NCBI RefSeq assembly: GCF_902506415.1
Contig: NZ_LR733275.1
Coordinates: 383,651-447,650, forward strand
Direction of reading: 5' to 3'
Length of the DNA: 64,000 nucleotides
Origin: Massilia sp. 9I
GTDB taxonomy: Bacteria > Pseudomonadota > Gammaproteobacteria > Burkholderiales > Burkholderiaceae_D
The notes under the pieces were generated by a model, which saw only the letters and a list, made by a program, of their open reading frames with translations, ran no database searches and was not told the origin of the DNA. This document shows, in pieces, positions 9,372-18,431 of the stretch; the stretch's first letter is position 1, and each line of letters begins with the position of its first letter. Made by a program: the position numbers and the translations under genes.

Positions 9372-10491
9372 AGACCCGCTCCAGCGCCCGCCATGTGCCT
9401 GGGCGCGCCGCCAGCAGGCTGCCGTAGCGGTGCATCAGCTGCGGGAACACCTGGCTCCAGTCGTAGTGCTCCTGGGCCTTGCGCCGCGCATTGGCGCCGA
9501 TGGCCGCCAGGTCGCGCGTGTACATCGCCTCGATGGCGCCGGCCAGGCTGCCGGCGTCGTTGGGCCGCGCCAGGATGCCGGTCTGCTCGTCCACCAGCTC
9601 GGCCACGCCGCCGCCACTCGTGCCCACCACCGGCAGGCCGCAGGCCATCGCCTCGAGCACGATCAGGCCAAAGGTTTCGCAGTCGCCCGGATGCACCAGC
9701 AGGTCGCAGCTCGCCAGTATGCCGGCGAGTGCGCACTGGTCGCGCTGGAAGGGCATGACGCTCAGCTGCGCATGCTGCGGCAGCGCATCTCCGCCCCCGA
9801 CCAGCAGCAGGTGGTAAGGGCTGCCCAGCTTGCGCACCGCGTCGATCAGCAGGTGCAGCTTCTTGTCCGCCGTGAAGCGCCCGGCATAGACCAGCAGGCG
9901 GCTCTCTGCCGGCAGGCCGAGCTCGGCCCGCAAAGTGGCGCGGCGGCGCTTGGGATGGAAGATCTCGCTATCGATGCCCAGCGGCTGGTGCAGCGCATGG
10001 GTCACGCCTATGTCGGCCAGCTGGTGCACCATTAGCCGGCTCGGCGCCAGCACGGTGTCGAACTCGCGGTACAGGTGGGCCAGGTATTTGCAGGTGCCGT
10101 GCGAGATGGTGCTGCCGAGGCGGTTCTGCACGAGCCGCGGCAGATCGGAATGGTAGAAGGCGATGGCCGGGATGCCGAGCCGCTGGCGTAGGCGCAGCGC
10201 GGCCCAGGCGCAGTGGCCGGCGTCGCCCGCTTCGATGAGGTCAGGGTGCGCTGCACGCAGGCGCTTTGCCGCGGCCGCGACCGACAGCGGCATGCGGTAG
10301 CCATTGATGCCGGGCAGCGACACGGCCGGTACCCGCACCAGGCTGGGCGATTCATCGTCGCCGACATTGGGGCTGAGAATGGTATGCCGCGCCCAGCTGT
10401 AGCGCGACAGCCAACGTGACTTCGCGTTCAGGTAGGTACTGACGCCGCCACCCTCGGCGGCGTAAAACATCGTGATATCGACAAGATGCAT
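9358..10491 (-). CDS. Glycosyltransferase family 4 (GT-B fold)
   Basis: 377 residues starting MHLVDITMFYAAEGGG; the glycine-rich GGGVSTY loop is the nucleotide-sugar site of GT-B retaining enzymes. The C-terminal half has the linker strand LLVYAGRFTADKK and the EX7E motif in DCETFGLIVLEAM, where two glutamates eight residues apart contact the donor sugar. The C-terminal domain ends with the usual return helix. It is soluble and cytosolic. Together with the overlapping deacetylase it suggests a two-step modification of a surface glycan or glycolipid, although no other polysaccharide gene lies here. I chose the internal ATG at 10491 because the preceding 20 codons resemble nothing and family members start at this strand. 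Confidence 0.9.
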   Translation of the reverse strand: MHLVDITMFYAAEGGGVSTYLNAKSRWLSRYSWARHTILSPNVGDDESPSLVRVPAVSLPGINGYRMPLSVAAAAKRLRAAHPDLIEAGDAGHCAWAALRLRQRLGIPAIAFYHSDLPRLVQNRLGSTISHGTCKYLAHLYREFDTVLAPSRLMVHQLADIGVTHALHQPLGIDSEIFHPKRRRATLRAELGLPAESRLLVYAGRFTADKKLHLLIDAVRKLGSPYHLLLVGGGDALPQHAQLSVMPFQRDQCALAGILASCDLLVHPGDCETFGLIVLEAMACGLPVVGTSGGGVAELVDEQTGILARPNDAGSLAGAIEAMYTRDLAAIGANARRKAQEHYDWSQVFPQLMHRYGSLLAARPGTWRALERVCVSD

Positions 10492-10594
10492 AGACCATCC
10501 GCTGAAAGTGCCATGATGGCAGCGGTCCGCCAGCCAGGATTGCGCGCACACACAGGCATCCGCGGAACCTTCTGCCAGTGATCTTTACAAGGGA

Positions 10595-11185
10595 TTATGC
10601 GCTGCGGCGATCCAGCATGGCGCGCGCGATCGTGCCCGCATCCACATACTCGAGTTCGCCGCCGACGGGGACGCCGCGCGCGAGGCGGCTGACCTTCAGG
10701 CCGCGCGCCTTCAGCATCTCGCTGATGTAGTGGGCGGTCGCTTCGCCCTCGTTGGTGAAATTGGTGGCGAGCACCACTTCCTCGACCACGCCGTCCGTGG
10801 CGCGCCCCACCAGCTTGTCGAGGTGCAGGTCGCGCGGACCGATGCCGTCCAGCGGCGAGAGCCGGCCCATCAGCACGAAGTACAGGCCCTTGTAGGTCAG
10901 GGTCTGCTCGATCATCATCTGGTCGGCGGGGGTTTCGACGACACACAGCAGCGCGCGCTCGCGCGTCTCGTCCGCGCACAGATCGCAGACTTCGGTGTCG
11001 GAGAAGGTATTGCACATGGCGCAGTGGTGGACCGTGTCCACCGCCTGGTAGAGCGCGCGCGACAGCATGGCCGCGCCTTCGCGGTCATGCTGCAGCAAGT
11101 GGAAAGCCATGCGTTGCGCCGACTTCGGACCAATGCCGGGCAGGCGCCGCAGCGCCTCGGTCAGGAAGTCGAGCGACTTGGACAT
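10595..11185 (-). CDS. recR: Recombination mediator protein RecR
   Basis: 196 residues, the usual family length. Visible are the helix-hairpin-helix ([20 protein letters not shown]), the four-cysteine zinc finger ([16 protein letters not shown]), and the Toprim domain with [14 protein letters not shown] and [17 protein letters not shown]. RecR acts with RecO and RecF to load RecA on gapped DNA. It is the last gene of the dnaX-ybaB-recR set, starting 13 bases after the ybaB stop, which is the standard bacterial arrangement. Confidence 0.98.
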   Translation of the reverse strand: MSKSLDFLTEALRRLPGIGPKSAQRMAFHLLQHDREGAAMLSRALYQAVDTVHHCAMCNTFSDTEVCDLCADETRERALLCVVETPADQMMIEQTLTYKGLYFVLMGRLSPLDGIGPRDLHLDKLVGRATDGVVEEVVLATNFTNEGEATAHYISEMLKARGLKVSRLARGVPVGGELEYVDAGTIARAMLDRRSA

Positions 11186-11198
11186 GCGTTCCCTTGCC

Positions 11199-11525
11199 TC
11201 AGAACGGCATCTTGAAGCCCGGCGGCAGCGGCATGCCGGCGGTCAGGCCGCTCATCTTTTCGCTGGCGGTGGTTTCGGCCTTGCGCACGGCGTCGTTGAA
11301 CGCTGCCGCGACCAGGTCTTCCAGCATGTCGCGGTCATCGCCCAGCAGCGACGGGTCGATGGTGACGCGCTTGACGTCGTTCTTGCAGGTCATCACGACC
11401 TTGACCAGGCCTGCGCCCGACTGGCCTTCGACTTCGATCAGAGCCAGCTGCTCCTGCGCCTTCTTCATGTTGTCCTGCATGGCTTGCGCCTGTTTCATCA
11501 AGCCTGCGAGCTGGTTTTTCATCAT
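11199..11525 (-). CDS. ybaB: YbaB/EbfC family nucleoid-associated protein
   Basis: 108 residues, rich in Met, Lys and Gln at the N-terminus ([27 protein letters not shown]) followed by the two-strand core with [30 protein letters not shown]. The family forms tweezer-shaped dimers that bind DNA and influence nucleoid structure. A GGAG nine bases before the first of two adjacent ATG codons sets the start. It lies between dnaX and recR and is probably cotranscribed with both. Confidence 0.96.
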   Translation of the reverse strand: MMKNQLAGLMKQAQAMQDNMKKAQEQLALIEVEGQSGAGLVKVVMTCKNDVKRVTIDPSLLGDDRDMLEDLVAAAFNDAVRKAETTASEKMSGLTAGMPLPPGFKMPF

Positions 11526-11573
11526 GGTCGGTATCTCCAAAGGGTGGGTTGCTTATCTTAATGCTGGCCGGCT

Positions 11574-13715
11574 TCAAGCCGCGGCCGGCTTCACCGAGCC
11601 GGGCACGACAAAGGCGCCGAAGGTACGCTCCATCGCCTGCACGAACGGATCGGCGGCGACCAGGGCTTCGGCCTGGCGCTGGCGCTCTTCGCGCGCGGCC
11701 TTGGCTTCGGCCGCGGCCGTGTACCAGACCGGGCCGATCTCGGTATCGAGGCTGACACGCACTTGCGGGAAGTGTTCCTGCAGCGCGGCGGTCAGCTTTT
11801 CGCTGTTGCCGCTGGCGCGCAAGGTATCGACCGGCACGCGCAGGCGGAAGGTCGCGGCCTGCTCATGGGCGACGCATTCGATCAATTCGGTCTGCAGGGC
11901 CAGCTGCTGGGACACGCCGCGCAGCGGCAGGCTGGCGGCCAGGGCCGGCCAGTTGCCGTCCCAGCCGATCGCCGGGACCGGCGTGACGACATAGGCGTGC
12001 GGCGGCGCGGCTGGGGCGCGCGTCTGCGCCGGCGCTGGAGCCATTACGACTGCGGGTGCATCGGAGGCGACGGCGGTGTCGTCGGAAAATTCGGTGACCC
12101 AGGACGGCGGCTCATCCTCGGCCGCGGCCTGCTGCATGCGCGCCTGGGTTTGCCCAGCCTGCGGCTGGGCCTGCTGCGGCGACTGGACGGCCTGCGGTTG
12201 CGATTGCTCCCAGGGCGGCGTGCCGCCCGGCGCAGGACGGCCGGCCGGGGCTCCCTGCATGGCGGCCGACGGGCCCGGGGATGCAGGAGGCGCGGCTGGT
12301 GCGGGCGCGGCCGCCGGTGCGGCAGGCGCCGGCGGCGCCTCAGGGCGCGGCTTCGGTGGGGCTTTCTGGCCGGAGGCGGCGCGCGCCGCTTCCAGCGCCG
12401 CATTGATCGCGGCGCGGGCGGAGGTCATCGCCGGGGCTGGGGCAGAAGCCGTGGGAGCCGCTGGTGCAGCCGCGGTCGGAGCCGGAGGCGAAGGAGCCTG
12501 GCGCGCAGGCGCCACCGCCGCATGGCTGGCCGCGGCAACCGCCGCCGCGCGTGCGGCCGGCGCCGCGCCCGCCGCAGCTGGTGCTGCCGGGGCCGCGGCC
12601 TGCTCGGCGCCTCCCTGTCCCGGGCGGAAGGCCAGCATGCGCAGCAGGGTCATGGTGAAGCCGGCGTACTCGTCCGGCGCCAGGCCGATCTCGTTACGGC
12701 CGTGCACCGCGATCTGGTAGTAGAGCTGGACTTCCTGCGCATCGAAGGCCTGGGCCAGGCGCAGGATGTCGTTCAGTTCCGGCAAGTCTTGCGGCACCGC
12801 CGCGGGCACCGACTGGGCCAGCGCGATCCGGTGCAGCAGCGTGCCGAGGTCTTGCAGCGCGCCGTTGTAGGACAGGCTGCGGCTGGCCATCTCGTCGGCA
12901 ACCGCCATCAGGTCGGCGCCGTCCTGGGCCAGCAGCGCATCCAGCAGGCGCACCAGGTAGGACTGGTCGAGCGCGCCCAGCATGCCCTGCACGGCTTCCA
13001 GGGTCACCTGGCCGGCGGCATAGGCGATCGCCTGGTCGGTCAGCGACAGCGCGTCGCGCATCGAGCCGTGCGCGCCCTGGGCCAGCAGGCGCAATGCCGG
13101 CTGCTCGAAGGCCACGCCTTCCTGGCCGAGGATGTTCTCGAGGTGGCCCACGATGTGGCCGGGCGGCATCTGCTTCAGGTTGAACTGGAGGCAGCGCGAC
13201 AGCACCGTCACCGGGATCTTCTGCGGATCGGTGGTCGCGAGAATGAATTTGACGTGCGGCGGCGGTTCTTCCAGCGTCTTCAGCATCGCATTGAAGGCGT
13301 GGTTGGTGAGCATGTGCACCTCGTCGATCATGTAGACCTTGAAGCGCGCATTGCTCGGCGCGTAGACCGCCTGTTCCAGCAGCTGGGCCATCTCGTCGAC
13401 GCCGCGGTTCGAGGCCGCGTCCATCTCGATGTAGTCCACGAAACGCCCGGCGTCGATCGCGCGGCAGGCTTCGCACACGCCGCAGGGCTCGGCCGTGATG
13501 CCGCCCTGCCCGTCCGGGCCGACGCAGTTGAGCGACTTGGCAAGGATACGCGACAGGGTCGTCTTGCCGACGCCGCGCGTCCCCGTGAACAGGTAGGCGT
13601 GGTGCAGGCGGCCGGTCCTCAAGGCATGGGTCAGCGCACGGACGACGTGCTCCTGGCCGACCAGCGTTTCGAAGTTCTTGGGACGGTATTTGCGGGCGAG
13701 GACTTGATAGGACAT
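11574..13715 (-). CDS. dnaX: DNA polymerase III subunits gamma and tau
   Basis: 713 residues. The AAA+ clamp-loader domain opens with VLARKYRPKNFETLVGQEHV, has Walker A GTRGVGKTT, the zinc module (CGVCEAC plus an earlier Cys), Walker B-like YMIDEVHML, and the sensor region ATTDPQKIPVTVLSRC with the SRC arginine. Domain III follows. A long Ala/Pro-rich linker (about 370-560) leads to the tau-specific C-terminal domain, which binds DnaB and the polymerase. I did not look for a programmed frameshift that would make gamma. It heads dnaX-ybaB-recR and is transcribed away from the SRP RNA gene about 150 bases upstream. Confidence 0.98.
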   Translation of the reverse strand: MSYQVLARKYRPKNFETLVGQEHVVRALTHALRTGRLHHAYLFTGTRGVGKTTLSRILAKSLNCVGPDGQGGITAEPCGVCEACRAIDAGRFVDYIEMDAASNRGVDEMAQLLEQAVYAPSNARFKVYMIDEVHMLTNHAFNAMLKTLEEPPPHVKFILATTDPQKIPVTVLSRCLQFNLKQMPPGHIVGHLENILGQEGVAFEQPALRLLAQGAHGSMRDALSLTDQAIAYAAGQVTLEAVQGMLGALDQSYLVRLLDALLAQDGADLMAVADEMASRSLSYNGALQDLGTLLHRIALAQSVPAAVPQDLPELNDILRLAQAFDAQEVQLYYQIAVHGRNEIGLAPDEYAGFTMTLLRMLAFRPGQGGAEQAAAPAAPAAAGAAPAARAAAVAAASHAAVAPARQAPSPPAPTAAAPAAPTASAPAPAMTSARAAINAALEAARAASGQKAPPKPRPEAPPAPAAPAAAPAPAAPPASPGPSAAMQGAPAGRPAPGGTPPWEQSQPQAVQSPQQAQPQAGQTQARMQQAAAEDEPPSWVTEFSDDTAVASDAPAVVMAPAPAQTRAPAAPPHAYVVTPVPAIGWDGNWPALAASLPLRGVSQQLALQTELIECVAHEQAATFRLRVPVDTLRASGNSEKLTAALQEHFPQVRVSLDTEIGPVWYTAAAEAKAAREERQRQAEALVAADPFVQAMERTFGAFVVPGSVKPAAA

Positions 13716-13866
13716 ACCCGGATTTTACCGCAGTTGGCGACCGCCGCGAACATTCCAGTGGCATGCTCGGCAACAACACAATGTTGCCGCACGCGATGGC
13801 GCTTTCCTGCCACGGGCAGGACGATTCGAGAGATATGGAAGGGTAAAACAGGAAGGAAAGTAAAGA

Positions 13867-13962
13867 GGCGAGCCTGATCTGCGGCACTTGCGGTGAACGG
13901 CTTTGGCTGCTTCGTTCCCGACCTGACCAGGTAAACCATGCCGCAATGCGCAGGGGCCCGCC
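13867..13962 (-). ncRNA. ffs: 4.5S signal recognition particle RNA (bacterial small SRP RNA)
   Basis: On the minus strand a self-complementary RNA of about 96 nt begins GGCGGGCCCC and ends GGCTCGCC, so the two ends pair. The apical part contains the SRP signature: GGTCAGGTCGGGAACGAAGC, then AGCCAAAGCC, matching the tetraloop and the symmetric and asymmetric loops that bind Ffh. The ends are estimated from end pairing and from the -10 box six to seven bases upstream; a T-rich stretch follows the 3' end. Its place just upstream of dnaX is common in Betaproteobacteria. Confidence 0.93.
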
Positions 13963-13969
13963 AGCGACA

Positions 13970-13975
13970 ATTATA
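13970..13975 (-). promoter_or_regulatory. -10 box of the SRP RNA promoter
   Basis: A perfect TATAAT hexamer on the minus strand sits seven bases before the inferred 5' end of the 4.5S RNA. I see no good -35 hexamer at 17 bases. Perfect -10 boxes are typical of strong stable-RNA promoters. Confidence 0.6.
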
Positions 13976-14014
13976 CCCGACCCCACTGGTTTTGGGGCCG
14001 GATCTTGCAATGGC

Positions 14015-14701
14015 CTAGGAGCGCCCTTTCAACAGTGCCAGCAAGGCGCGTGCGCCCTCTTCCGACGAGGCCGGGTTCTGGCCAGTCACCAGGAGGCCGT
14101 CGGTCAGGACATAGGATTGCCAGTCGTCCGCCTTGCTGTATTCGCCACCCAGCTGTTTCAGGGTGTCCTCGACCAGGAAAGGCACGACCTTCGTCAGGCC
14201 GACCGCCTCTTCCTCGGTATTGGTAAAACCGGTCACGCGCTTGCCCTTGACCAGCGGCTCGCCGTTCGGCGCCTTGACGCCTTTCAGCACGCCCGGGGCG
14301 TGACACACCGCCGCGACCGGCTTGCCGGCCGCCAGCATGGTCTCGATCAGGCGGATCGAATCGGCGTCTTCGGCCAGGTCCCACAGCGGGCCGTGGCCGC
14401 CGGGATAGAACACGGCGTCGAAGTCCTGCGCTTTCGCGCCGGACAAGGTGGTGGTGTTGGCGAGTGCCTGTCCGGCCTGCGGATCGGCGCGAAAACGGCG
14501 GGTCGCCTCGGTCTGGGCGTCCGGCTCGTCGCTCTTCGGGTCGAGCGGCGGCTGACCGCCTTTCGGCGAAGCCAACGTCAAGGTAGCGCCGGCATCCTTG
14601 AATACATAATAGGGAGCGGCAAACTCCTCCAGCCAGAAACCGGTTTTCTTGCCGGTGTCGCCGAGGCGGTCGTGCGAGGTCAGCACCATCAGGATCTTCA
14701 T
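14015..14701 (-). CDS. DJ-1/PfpI family protein (type 1 glutamine amidotransferase-like)
   Basis: 228 residues. The fold markers are ILMVLTSH at the start, an early Glu in the TGFWLEEFAAPYYVF helix, FDAVFYPGGHGP, and the nucleophile elbow AVCHAPGVL with Cys followed by His. This Glu/Cys/His set matches the Hsp31-like branch, whose members are reported as chaperones, glyoxalases or deglycases; the true substrate here is open. A GGAGG eight bases upstream favours this ATG over the one four codons earlier. It is transcribed alone, between ubiD and the SRP RNA gene. Confidence 0.92.
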   Translation of the reverse strand: MKILMVLTSHDRLGDTGKKTGFWLEEFAAPYYVFKDAGATLTLASPKGGQPPLDPKSDEPDAQTEATRRFRADPQAGQALANTTTLSGAKAQDFDAVFYPGGHGPLWDLAEDADSIRLIETMLAAGKPVAAVCHAPGVLKGVKAPNGEPLVKGKRVTGFTNTEEEAVGLTKVVPFLVEDTLKQLGGEYSKADDWQSYVLTDGLLVTGQNPASSEEGARALLALLKGRS

Positions 14702-14779
14702 CGGGGCCTCCATGTGCGGGGTGGATCGAGGATCGAGTCTAACTGGCCCTCATCCACCGCGCCGCACGCGTGCCGTCGC

Positions 14780-16264
14780 TCAAATACCCAGCTGGCCCCA
14801 CAGGTCGTCCACCCGCGCCTTCACTTCCGGCGTCATCGCGATCGGAGTGCCCCACTCGCGGTTGGTCTCGCCCGGCCACTTGTTGGTGGCGTCGATGCCC
14901 ATCTTGCTGCCCAGGCCGCTGATCGGCGAGGCGAAGTCGAGGTAGTCGATCGGGGTGTTGTCGACCATGACCGTGTCGCGGGTCGGATCGACCCGGGTCG
15001 TGATGGCCCAGATGACTTCCTTCCAGTCGCGCACGTCGACATCCTCGTCCACCACCACGATAAACTTCGTATACATGAACTGGCGCAGGAAGCTCCACAC
15101 CCCGAACATCACGCGCTTGGCGTGGCCGGCGTACTGCTTCTTCATCTGCACCACCGCCATCCGGTAGCTGCAGCCTTCCGGCGGCAGGTAGAAGTCGGTG
15201 ATTTCGCTGAACTGCTTTTGCAGCAGCGGGATGAAGACTTCGTTCAGCGCGACGCCCAGCACCGCCGGTTCGTCGGGCGGTTTGCCGGTGTAGGTCGAGT
15301 GGTAGATGGGGTCGCGCCGCATGGTGATGCGGTCGATCGTGAAGACCGGGAAGCTGTCCTGCTCATTGTAATAGCCGGTGTGGTCGCCATACGGGCCCTC
15401 CAATGCATGCTCGAAGCCGGACGGGTGGTTCGCATCCGGGTAGATATGCCCTTCCAGCACGATCTCGGCGGATGCCGGCACGCGCAGCTCGCTGCCGATC
15501 GCCTTGGTGAGCGCAGTGCGCTGGCCGCGCAGCAGTCCGGCGAACTGGTACTCGGACAAGGTATCCGGCACCGGGGTGACCGCGCCCAAGATCGTGGCCG
15601 GGTCGGCGCCCAGCGCCACCGCCACCGGATAGGGTTTGCCCGGATTGGCCAGCGCGTGCTCGCGGAAATCGAGGGCGCCGCCGCGGTGGGCGAGCCAGCG
15701 CATGATCACCTTGTTGCGGCCAAGGACCTGCTGGCGGTAGATGCCCAGGTTCTGGCGCTTCTTGTGCGGCCCCTTGGTAATCACCAGCCCCCAGGTAATC
15801 AGGGGCGCGATGTCGCCCGGCCAGCAGTGCTGGATCGGCAAGCGCGCAAGGTCGACGTCCTGCCCTTCCCAGACGATTTCCTGGCAGGAGGCGCCTTTCA
15901 CTTCTTTCGGCGCCATGTCCCAGACCGCCTTGACCAGCGAGCCCATGCCCATGATGTCCTTGAAGCCTTTTGGCGGCTCAGGCTCCTTCAGGCGCGCCAG
16001 CACGTGGCCGATGTTACGCAGCTCGGTCAGGCTTTCGGCGCCCATGCCCAGCGCCACCCGGCGCGGCGTGCCGAACAGGTTGCCCAGCACTGGAATAGAG
16101 TGTCCAGTCGGTTTTTCGAACAGCAGCGCGGGTCCTTCGGCGCGCAGCGTACGGTCGCAGATCTCCGTCATCTCGAGCTTGGGCGACACCGGTACGCCAA
16201 CGTGCTTGAGCTCGCCCATTTTCTCGAGCTGAGCCATAAAGTCCCGCAAATCTGAATATTTCAT
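14780..16264 (-). CDS. ubiD: 4-hydroxy-3-polyprenylbenzoate decarboxylase UbiD
   Basis: 494 residues, matching UbiD length. Family segments visible: [17 protein letters not shown] at the start, [18 protein letters not shown], the prFMN and metal-binding stretch [45 protein letters not shown], and the C-terminal [15 protein letters not shown]. UbiD removes the carboxyl group of 4-hydroxy-3-polyprenylbenzoate in ubiquinone synthesis using prenylated FMN made by UbiX, which is not in this window. The ATG at 16264 is preferred over an adjacent TTG; no clear Shine-Dalgarno precedes either. It is divergent from the transglycosylase leader. Confidence 0.97.
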   Translation of the reverse strand: MKYSDLRDFMAQLEKMGELKHVGVPVSPKLEMTEICDRTLRAEGPALLFEKPTGHSIPVLGNLFGTPRRVALGMGAESLTELRNIGHVLARLKEPEPPKGFKDIMGMGSLVKAVWDMAPKEVKGASCQEIVWEGQDVDLARLPIQHCWPGDIAPLITWGLVITKGPHKKRQNLGIYRQQVLGRNKVIMRWLAHRGGALDFREHALANPGKPYPVAVALGADPATILGAVTPVPDTLSEYQFAGLLRGQRTALTKAIGSELRVPASAEIVLEGHIYPDANHPSGFEHALEGPYGDHTGYYNEQDSFPVFTIDRITMRRDPIYHSTYTGKPPDEPAVLGVALNEVFIPLLQKQFSEITDFYLPPEGCSYRMAVVQMKKQYAGHAKRVMFGVWSFLRQFMYTKFIVVVDEDVDVRDWKEVIWAITTRVDPTRDTVMVDNTPIDYLDFASPISGLGSKMGIDATNKWPGETNREWGTPIAMTPEVKARVDDLWGQLGI

Positions 16265-16396
16265 CAAGTTTTGATCGTTATCTCGTCAGTAGAAGCTTGT
16301 TCAAGGCACCATGCCAAGTAGCTGATTTAGCAAGACTTTTCAAAATTTAGGCTTGGCAATCAGAACTAAAAGTAATAAGAGCGGATCGTGCTAGGG
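16265..16396. other. AT-rich divergent upstream region of ubiD
   Basis: This stretch is much richer in A and T than the surrounding genes and must hold the ubiD promoter, reading leftwards. Several TTG-rich and TAAAT-like hexamers occur but none has a convincing spacing, so I do not name one. No gene is visible. Confidence 0.4.
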
Positions 16397-16425
16397 TTGA
16401 CTTGGTATAAAGGAGACACTAGAAT
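16397..16425 (+). promoter_or_regulatory. Sigma-70 promoter for the transglycosylase leader
   Basis: TTGACT at 16397-16402 and TAGAAT at 16420-16425 are separated by exactly 17 bases. Each differs from consensus at one position. Transcription would start near 16432, about 313 bases before the gene's ATG. Confidence 0.65.
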
Positions 16426-16431
16426 CCGTCC

Positions 16432-16744
16432 TACTTGATGAGGCAGGCAAATCTTTCTGACATGATTTTAGCTGTTCTCATGCATTCACGGGGTCGGGGC
16501 CCCACATGACATTTTAAGGAGTGTTTTCACTGGGCGTCTGCCCAATCCCCCCGAGACAGTTGTTGAGCCACTGGTTCCACCCGCACGGGTTTCAAAGCAG
16601 CCAGCTGTAGCAAAGCAATGACGGCGTTAGTCGGCCGCACCGCGGCGACCTACGATATTTCTGATGCACGGCATTCAGTTACCCGACACAGCGTCCTTAG
16701 ACGCCGTGACAGGAGTTCTTTTTGCCGCGACAAAGGGGAATTCG
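16432..16744 (+). promoter_or_regulatory. Long structured 5' leader of unknown type
   Basis: Five potential hairpins can be read: TCATG/CATGA with an inner GGGG/CCCC (16478-16509), TGGGC/GCCCA (16531-16544), ACCC/GGGT (16579-16590), a strong TAG-TCGG-CCGC paired with GCGGCGACCTA (16628-16652), and GCGTC-CTTA-GACGC (16691-16704). An AAAGGGG Shine-Dalgarno precedes the ATG at 16745. I compared the sequence by eye with the c-di-GMP-I, c-di-AMP, FMN and ZTP cores and found none. It may be an undescribed regulatory RNA or simply a long leader. Confidence 0.4.
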
Positions 16745-17656
16745 ATGATCCATCGTTTCATCACGAGCGCAAGGCTCGTGCACACCATGGCCAGCCAGCC
16801 AGTCACGTGGTCTTCCGCGAGCAAAGCGGCACGCGGTATGCTGAACACCGCACGCAACACCCTGACCGTATTCGGTCTCTCCGCAGTCGCGATGCTCGCG
16901 CTGCTGTACACCAACGAAGACGTCGCCAAGCGCGTCTCGGACGTGCTGGATCCCCAGCCTGAAATCGTCGCCGTGGCCCCTGCTGCCCCGGCGCCCAAAC
17001 TCGCGGACGTGGCCGATGCGGTAGAAACGCCCCACGCCGCCGCCCAGCATGTGGGCAACAGCAAGCAGCAGCAATGGGTGACCTCCTGGCTGAGCAAGCG
17101 CTACCGCGTCGCCGGCGACGCCGCCAACATGCTGGTCTCGACCGCCTACATGACGGCGCACGAGGTCAAGCTGGACCCGCTGCTGATCCTGGCGGTGATG
17201 GCCATCGAATCGGGCCTGAACCCCTTTGCCGAGAGCGCCATGGGCGCCAAGGGCTTGATGCAGGTCATGGCCAAGGTCCACCACGACAAGTTCGAGGAAG
17301 TGGGCGGCCAGCAGGCGGCCCTGAATCCGGTCGCCAACATCAAGGTCGGCGCCCTGATCCTGAAGGATTACGTCAAGCGCACCGGTTCGGTCGAAGGCGG
17401 CCTCAAGACCTACGTCGGCGCGGCCGACATGGAAAGCGACTCCGGCTATGGCGCCAAGGTGCTGGCCGAGTACCAGCGCCTGAAGCAGGTGGCGCGCGGC
17501 CAGAAGGTCCCGACCACCAACGCGCCGCGCCCGGCAGCTCCTTCTCCGGTCCCGTCGACCATCATGGTCAAGCAGGATCCGGCCGAAACGCCGGCACCGG
17601 CGCCCGCTCCGGCCAAGCCGGAAAGCCACGGCACGGAAACGCTGGCGACCCTGTAA
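16745..17656 (+). CDS. Lytic transglycosylase (SLT domain), membrane-anchored
   Basis: 303 residues. An N-terminal segment with a hydrophobic stretch (TVFGLSAVAMLALLYT, about 40-56) anchors it in the inner membrane or acts as an uncleaved signal. The SLT domain (about 120-240) contains LILAVMAIESGLNPFAES, where Glu of IES is the predicted catalytic acid, then AMGAKGLMQVM, LNPVANIKVGALIL and a degenerate final repeat. The C-terminal 45 residues are Pro/Ala/Thr-rich. Lytic transglycosylases cut the MurNAc-GlcNAc bond in peptidoglycan with 1,6-anhydro product. It is monocistronic: its own promoter and long leader precede it and a terminator follows. Confidence 0.9.
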   Translation: MIHRFITSARLVHTMASQPVTWSSASKAARGMLNTARNTLTVFGLSAVAMLALLYTNEDVAKRVSDVLDPQPEIVAVAPAAPAPKLADVADAVETPHAAAQHVGNSKQQQWVTSWLSKRYRVAGDAANMLVSTAYMTAHEVKLDPLLILAVMAIESGLNPFAESAMGAKGLMQVMAKVHHDKFEEVGGQQAALNPVANIKVGALILKDYVKRTGSVEGGLKTYVGAADMESDSGYGAKVLAEYQRLKQVARGQKVPTTNAPRPAAPSPVPSTIMVKQDPAETPAPAPAPAKPESHGTETLATL

Positions 17657-17680
17657 GCCAGGGCACGATACTTTTCACGA

Positions 17681-17708
17681 AACCACCGCTGCGGCGGTGG
17701 TTTTTTTT
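17681..17708 (+). terminator. Rho-independent terminator after the transglycosylase
   Basis: A 9-bp perfect stem AACCACCGC/GCGGTGGTT with loop TGCG is followed by a run of eight T residues beyond the stem. It lies 24 bases after the stop codon. Confidence 0.92.
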
Positions 17709-17814
17709 CGCCCATCGTTCCGGGCCTCGCCCCAACGATTGAATACGCAGCCAAAAACGGACCCTTAAAATAGTCCCACTCCGTCTATGTAAAGCGCAAT
17801 CACTTACTCAAGCT

Positions 17815-18306
17815 ATGCAACTCCTATCTACTCGCTACATCTCTGCACTTGTAATCTTCCTTGCATCAGTCGACGCTGAGGCCGTAGGTGCTGGATGCGC
17901 ATCAGGCAAGCAGTCGCTGCGAGTTAAAATTTTTGGCGACAGTCGTGTCAGGTTGGGGAAGCCAGTCTCGCTCAACGTATTGGTCGAAAATACGGGTCAA
18001 AGTGAGCTCAAGCTGCCGAAGCCCATGGTGCCTCGTTACTACTGGCTGAGGTTTCAAGTAAGGAACGAGCAGGGGAAGGTTCTCGAGTGGCGAGGCCCGG
18101 AGCCAAAACTTCTCTATGAGAACGAACGGGTCTCTCTCTACCCGGAATACAGCTACGGCAGGTTCTTTAATAACCTGGAGGAAGCCCTCGACTTTTCAAA
18201 GCCGGGAAAGTACTCAATCCGAGCCACATGGGGAATCGGTCCAGATGGAAACTGTGCGTCGGGTGAGTATAGGTCGCGAGAATTCATACTTCACGTCATC
18301 CCATGA
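17815..18306 (+). CDS. Secreted protein of unknown function, Ig-like beta-sandwich
   Basis: 163 residues. A hydrophobic N-terminus (YISALVIFLASVDAEAVGA) looks like a signal peptide ending near Ala21-Ala26, so the protein is probably periplasmic. The rest alternates short strands with charged turns (KIFGDSRVRLGKPVSLNVLVENTGQ), the pattern of an immunoglobulin-like fold similar to BsuPI or CARDB-type domains, with two cysteines (in GCASG and NCASG) that may pair. I do not recognise a specific family. The gene is visibly less GC-rich than its neighbours and uses more A/T-ending codons, which hints at acquisition by transfer. The ATG lacks a clear Shine-Dalgarno sequence. Confidence 0.7.
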   Translation: MQLLSTRYISALVIFLASVDAEAVGAGCASGKQSLRVKIFGDSRVRLGKPVSLNVLVENTGQSELKLPKPMVPRYYWLRFQVRNEQGKVLEWRGPEPKLLYENERVSLYPEYSYGRFFNNLEEALDFSKPGKYSIRATWGIGPDGNCASGEYRSREFILHVIP

Positions 18307-18431
18307 ATGCCAGCTGCCGACGTCCGCTATGGGTCGGCAGCTGCCGGACGCGAAAAGGCTGCGGATTGCCCAGCACCAGCAATCCCTACCCCGATCACTT
18401 GCTCGAGAAGCGCATCTGCTAGGCCCCTGGG

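Noticed and set aside
16432-16744. c-di-GMP-I or c-di-AMP riboswitch in the transglycosylase leader
   Set aside because: The segment has CAAAGC stretches, but the required GCAAACC, ACGCAAAGCC and GGTAG-type tetraloop-receptor parts, or the c-di-AMP core, cannot be placed in order.
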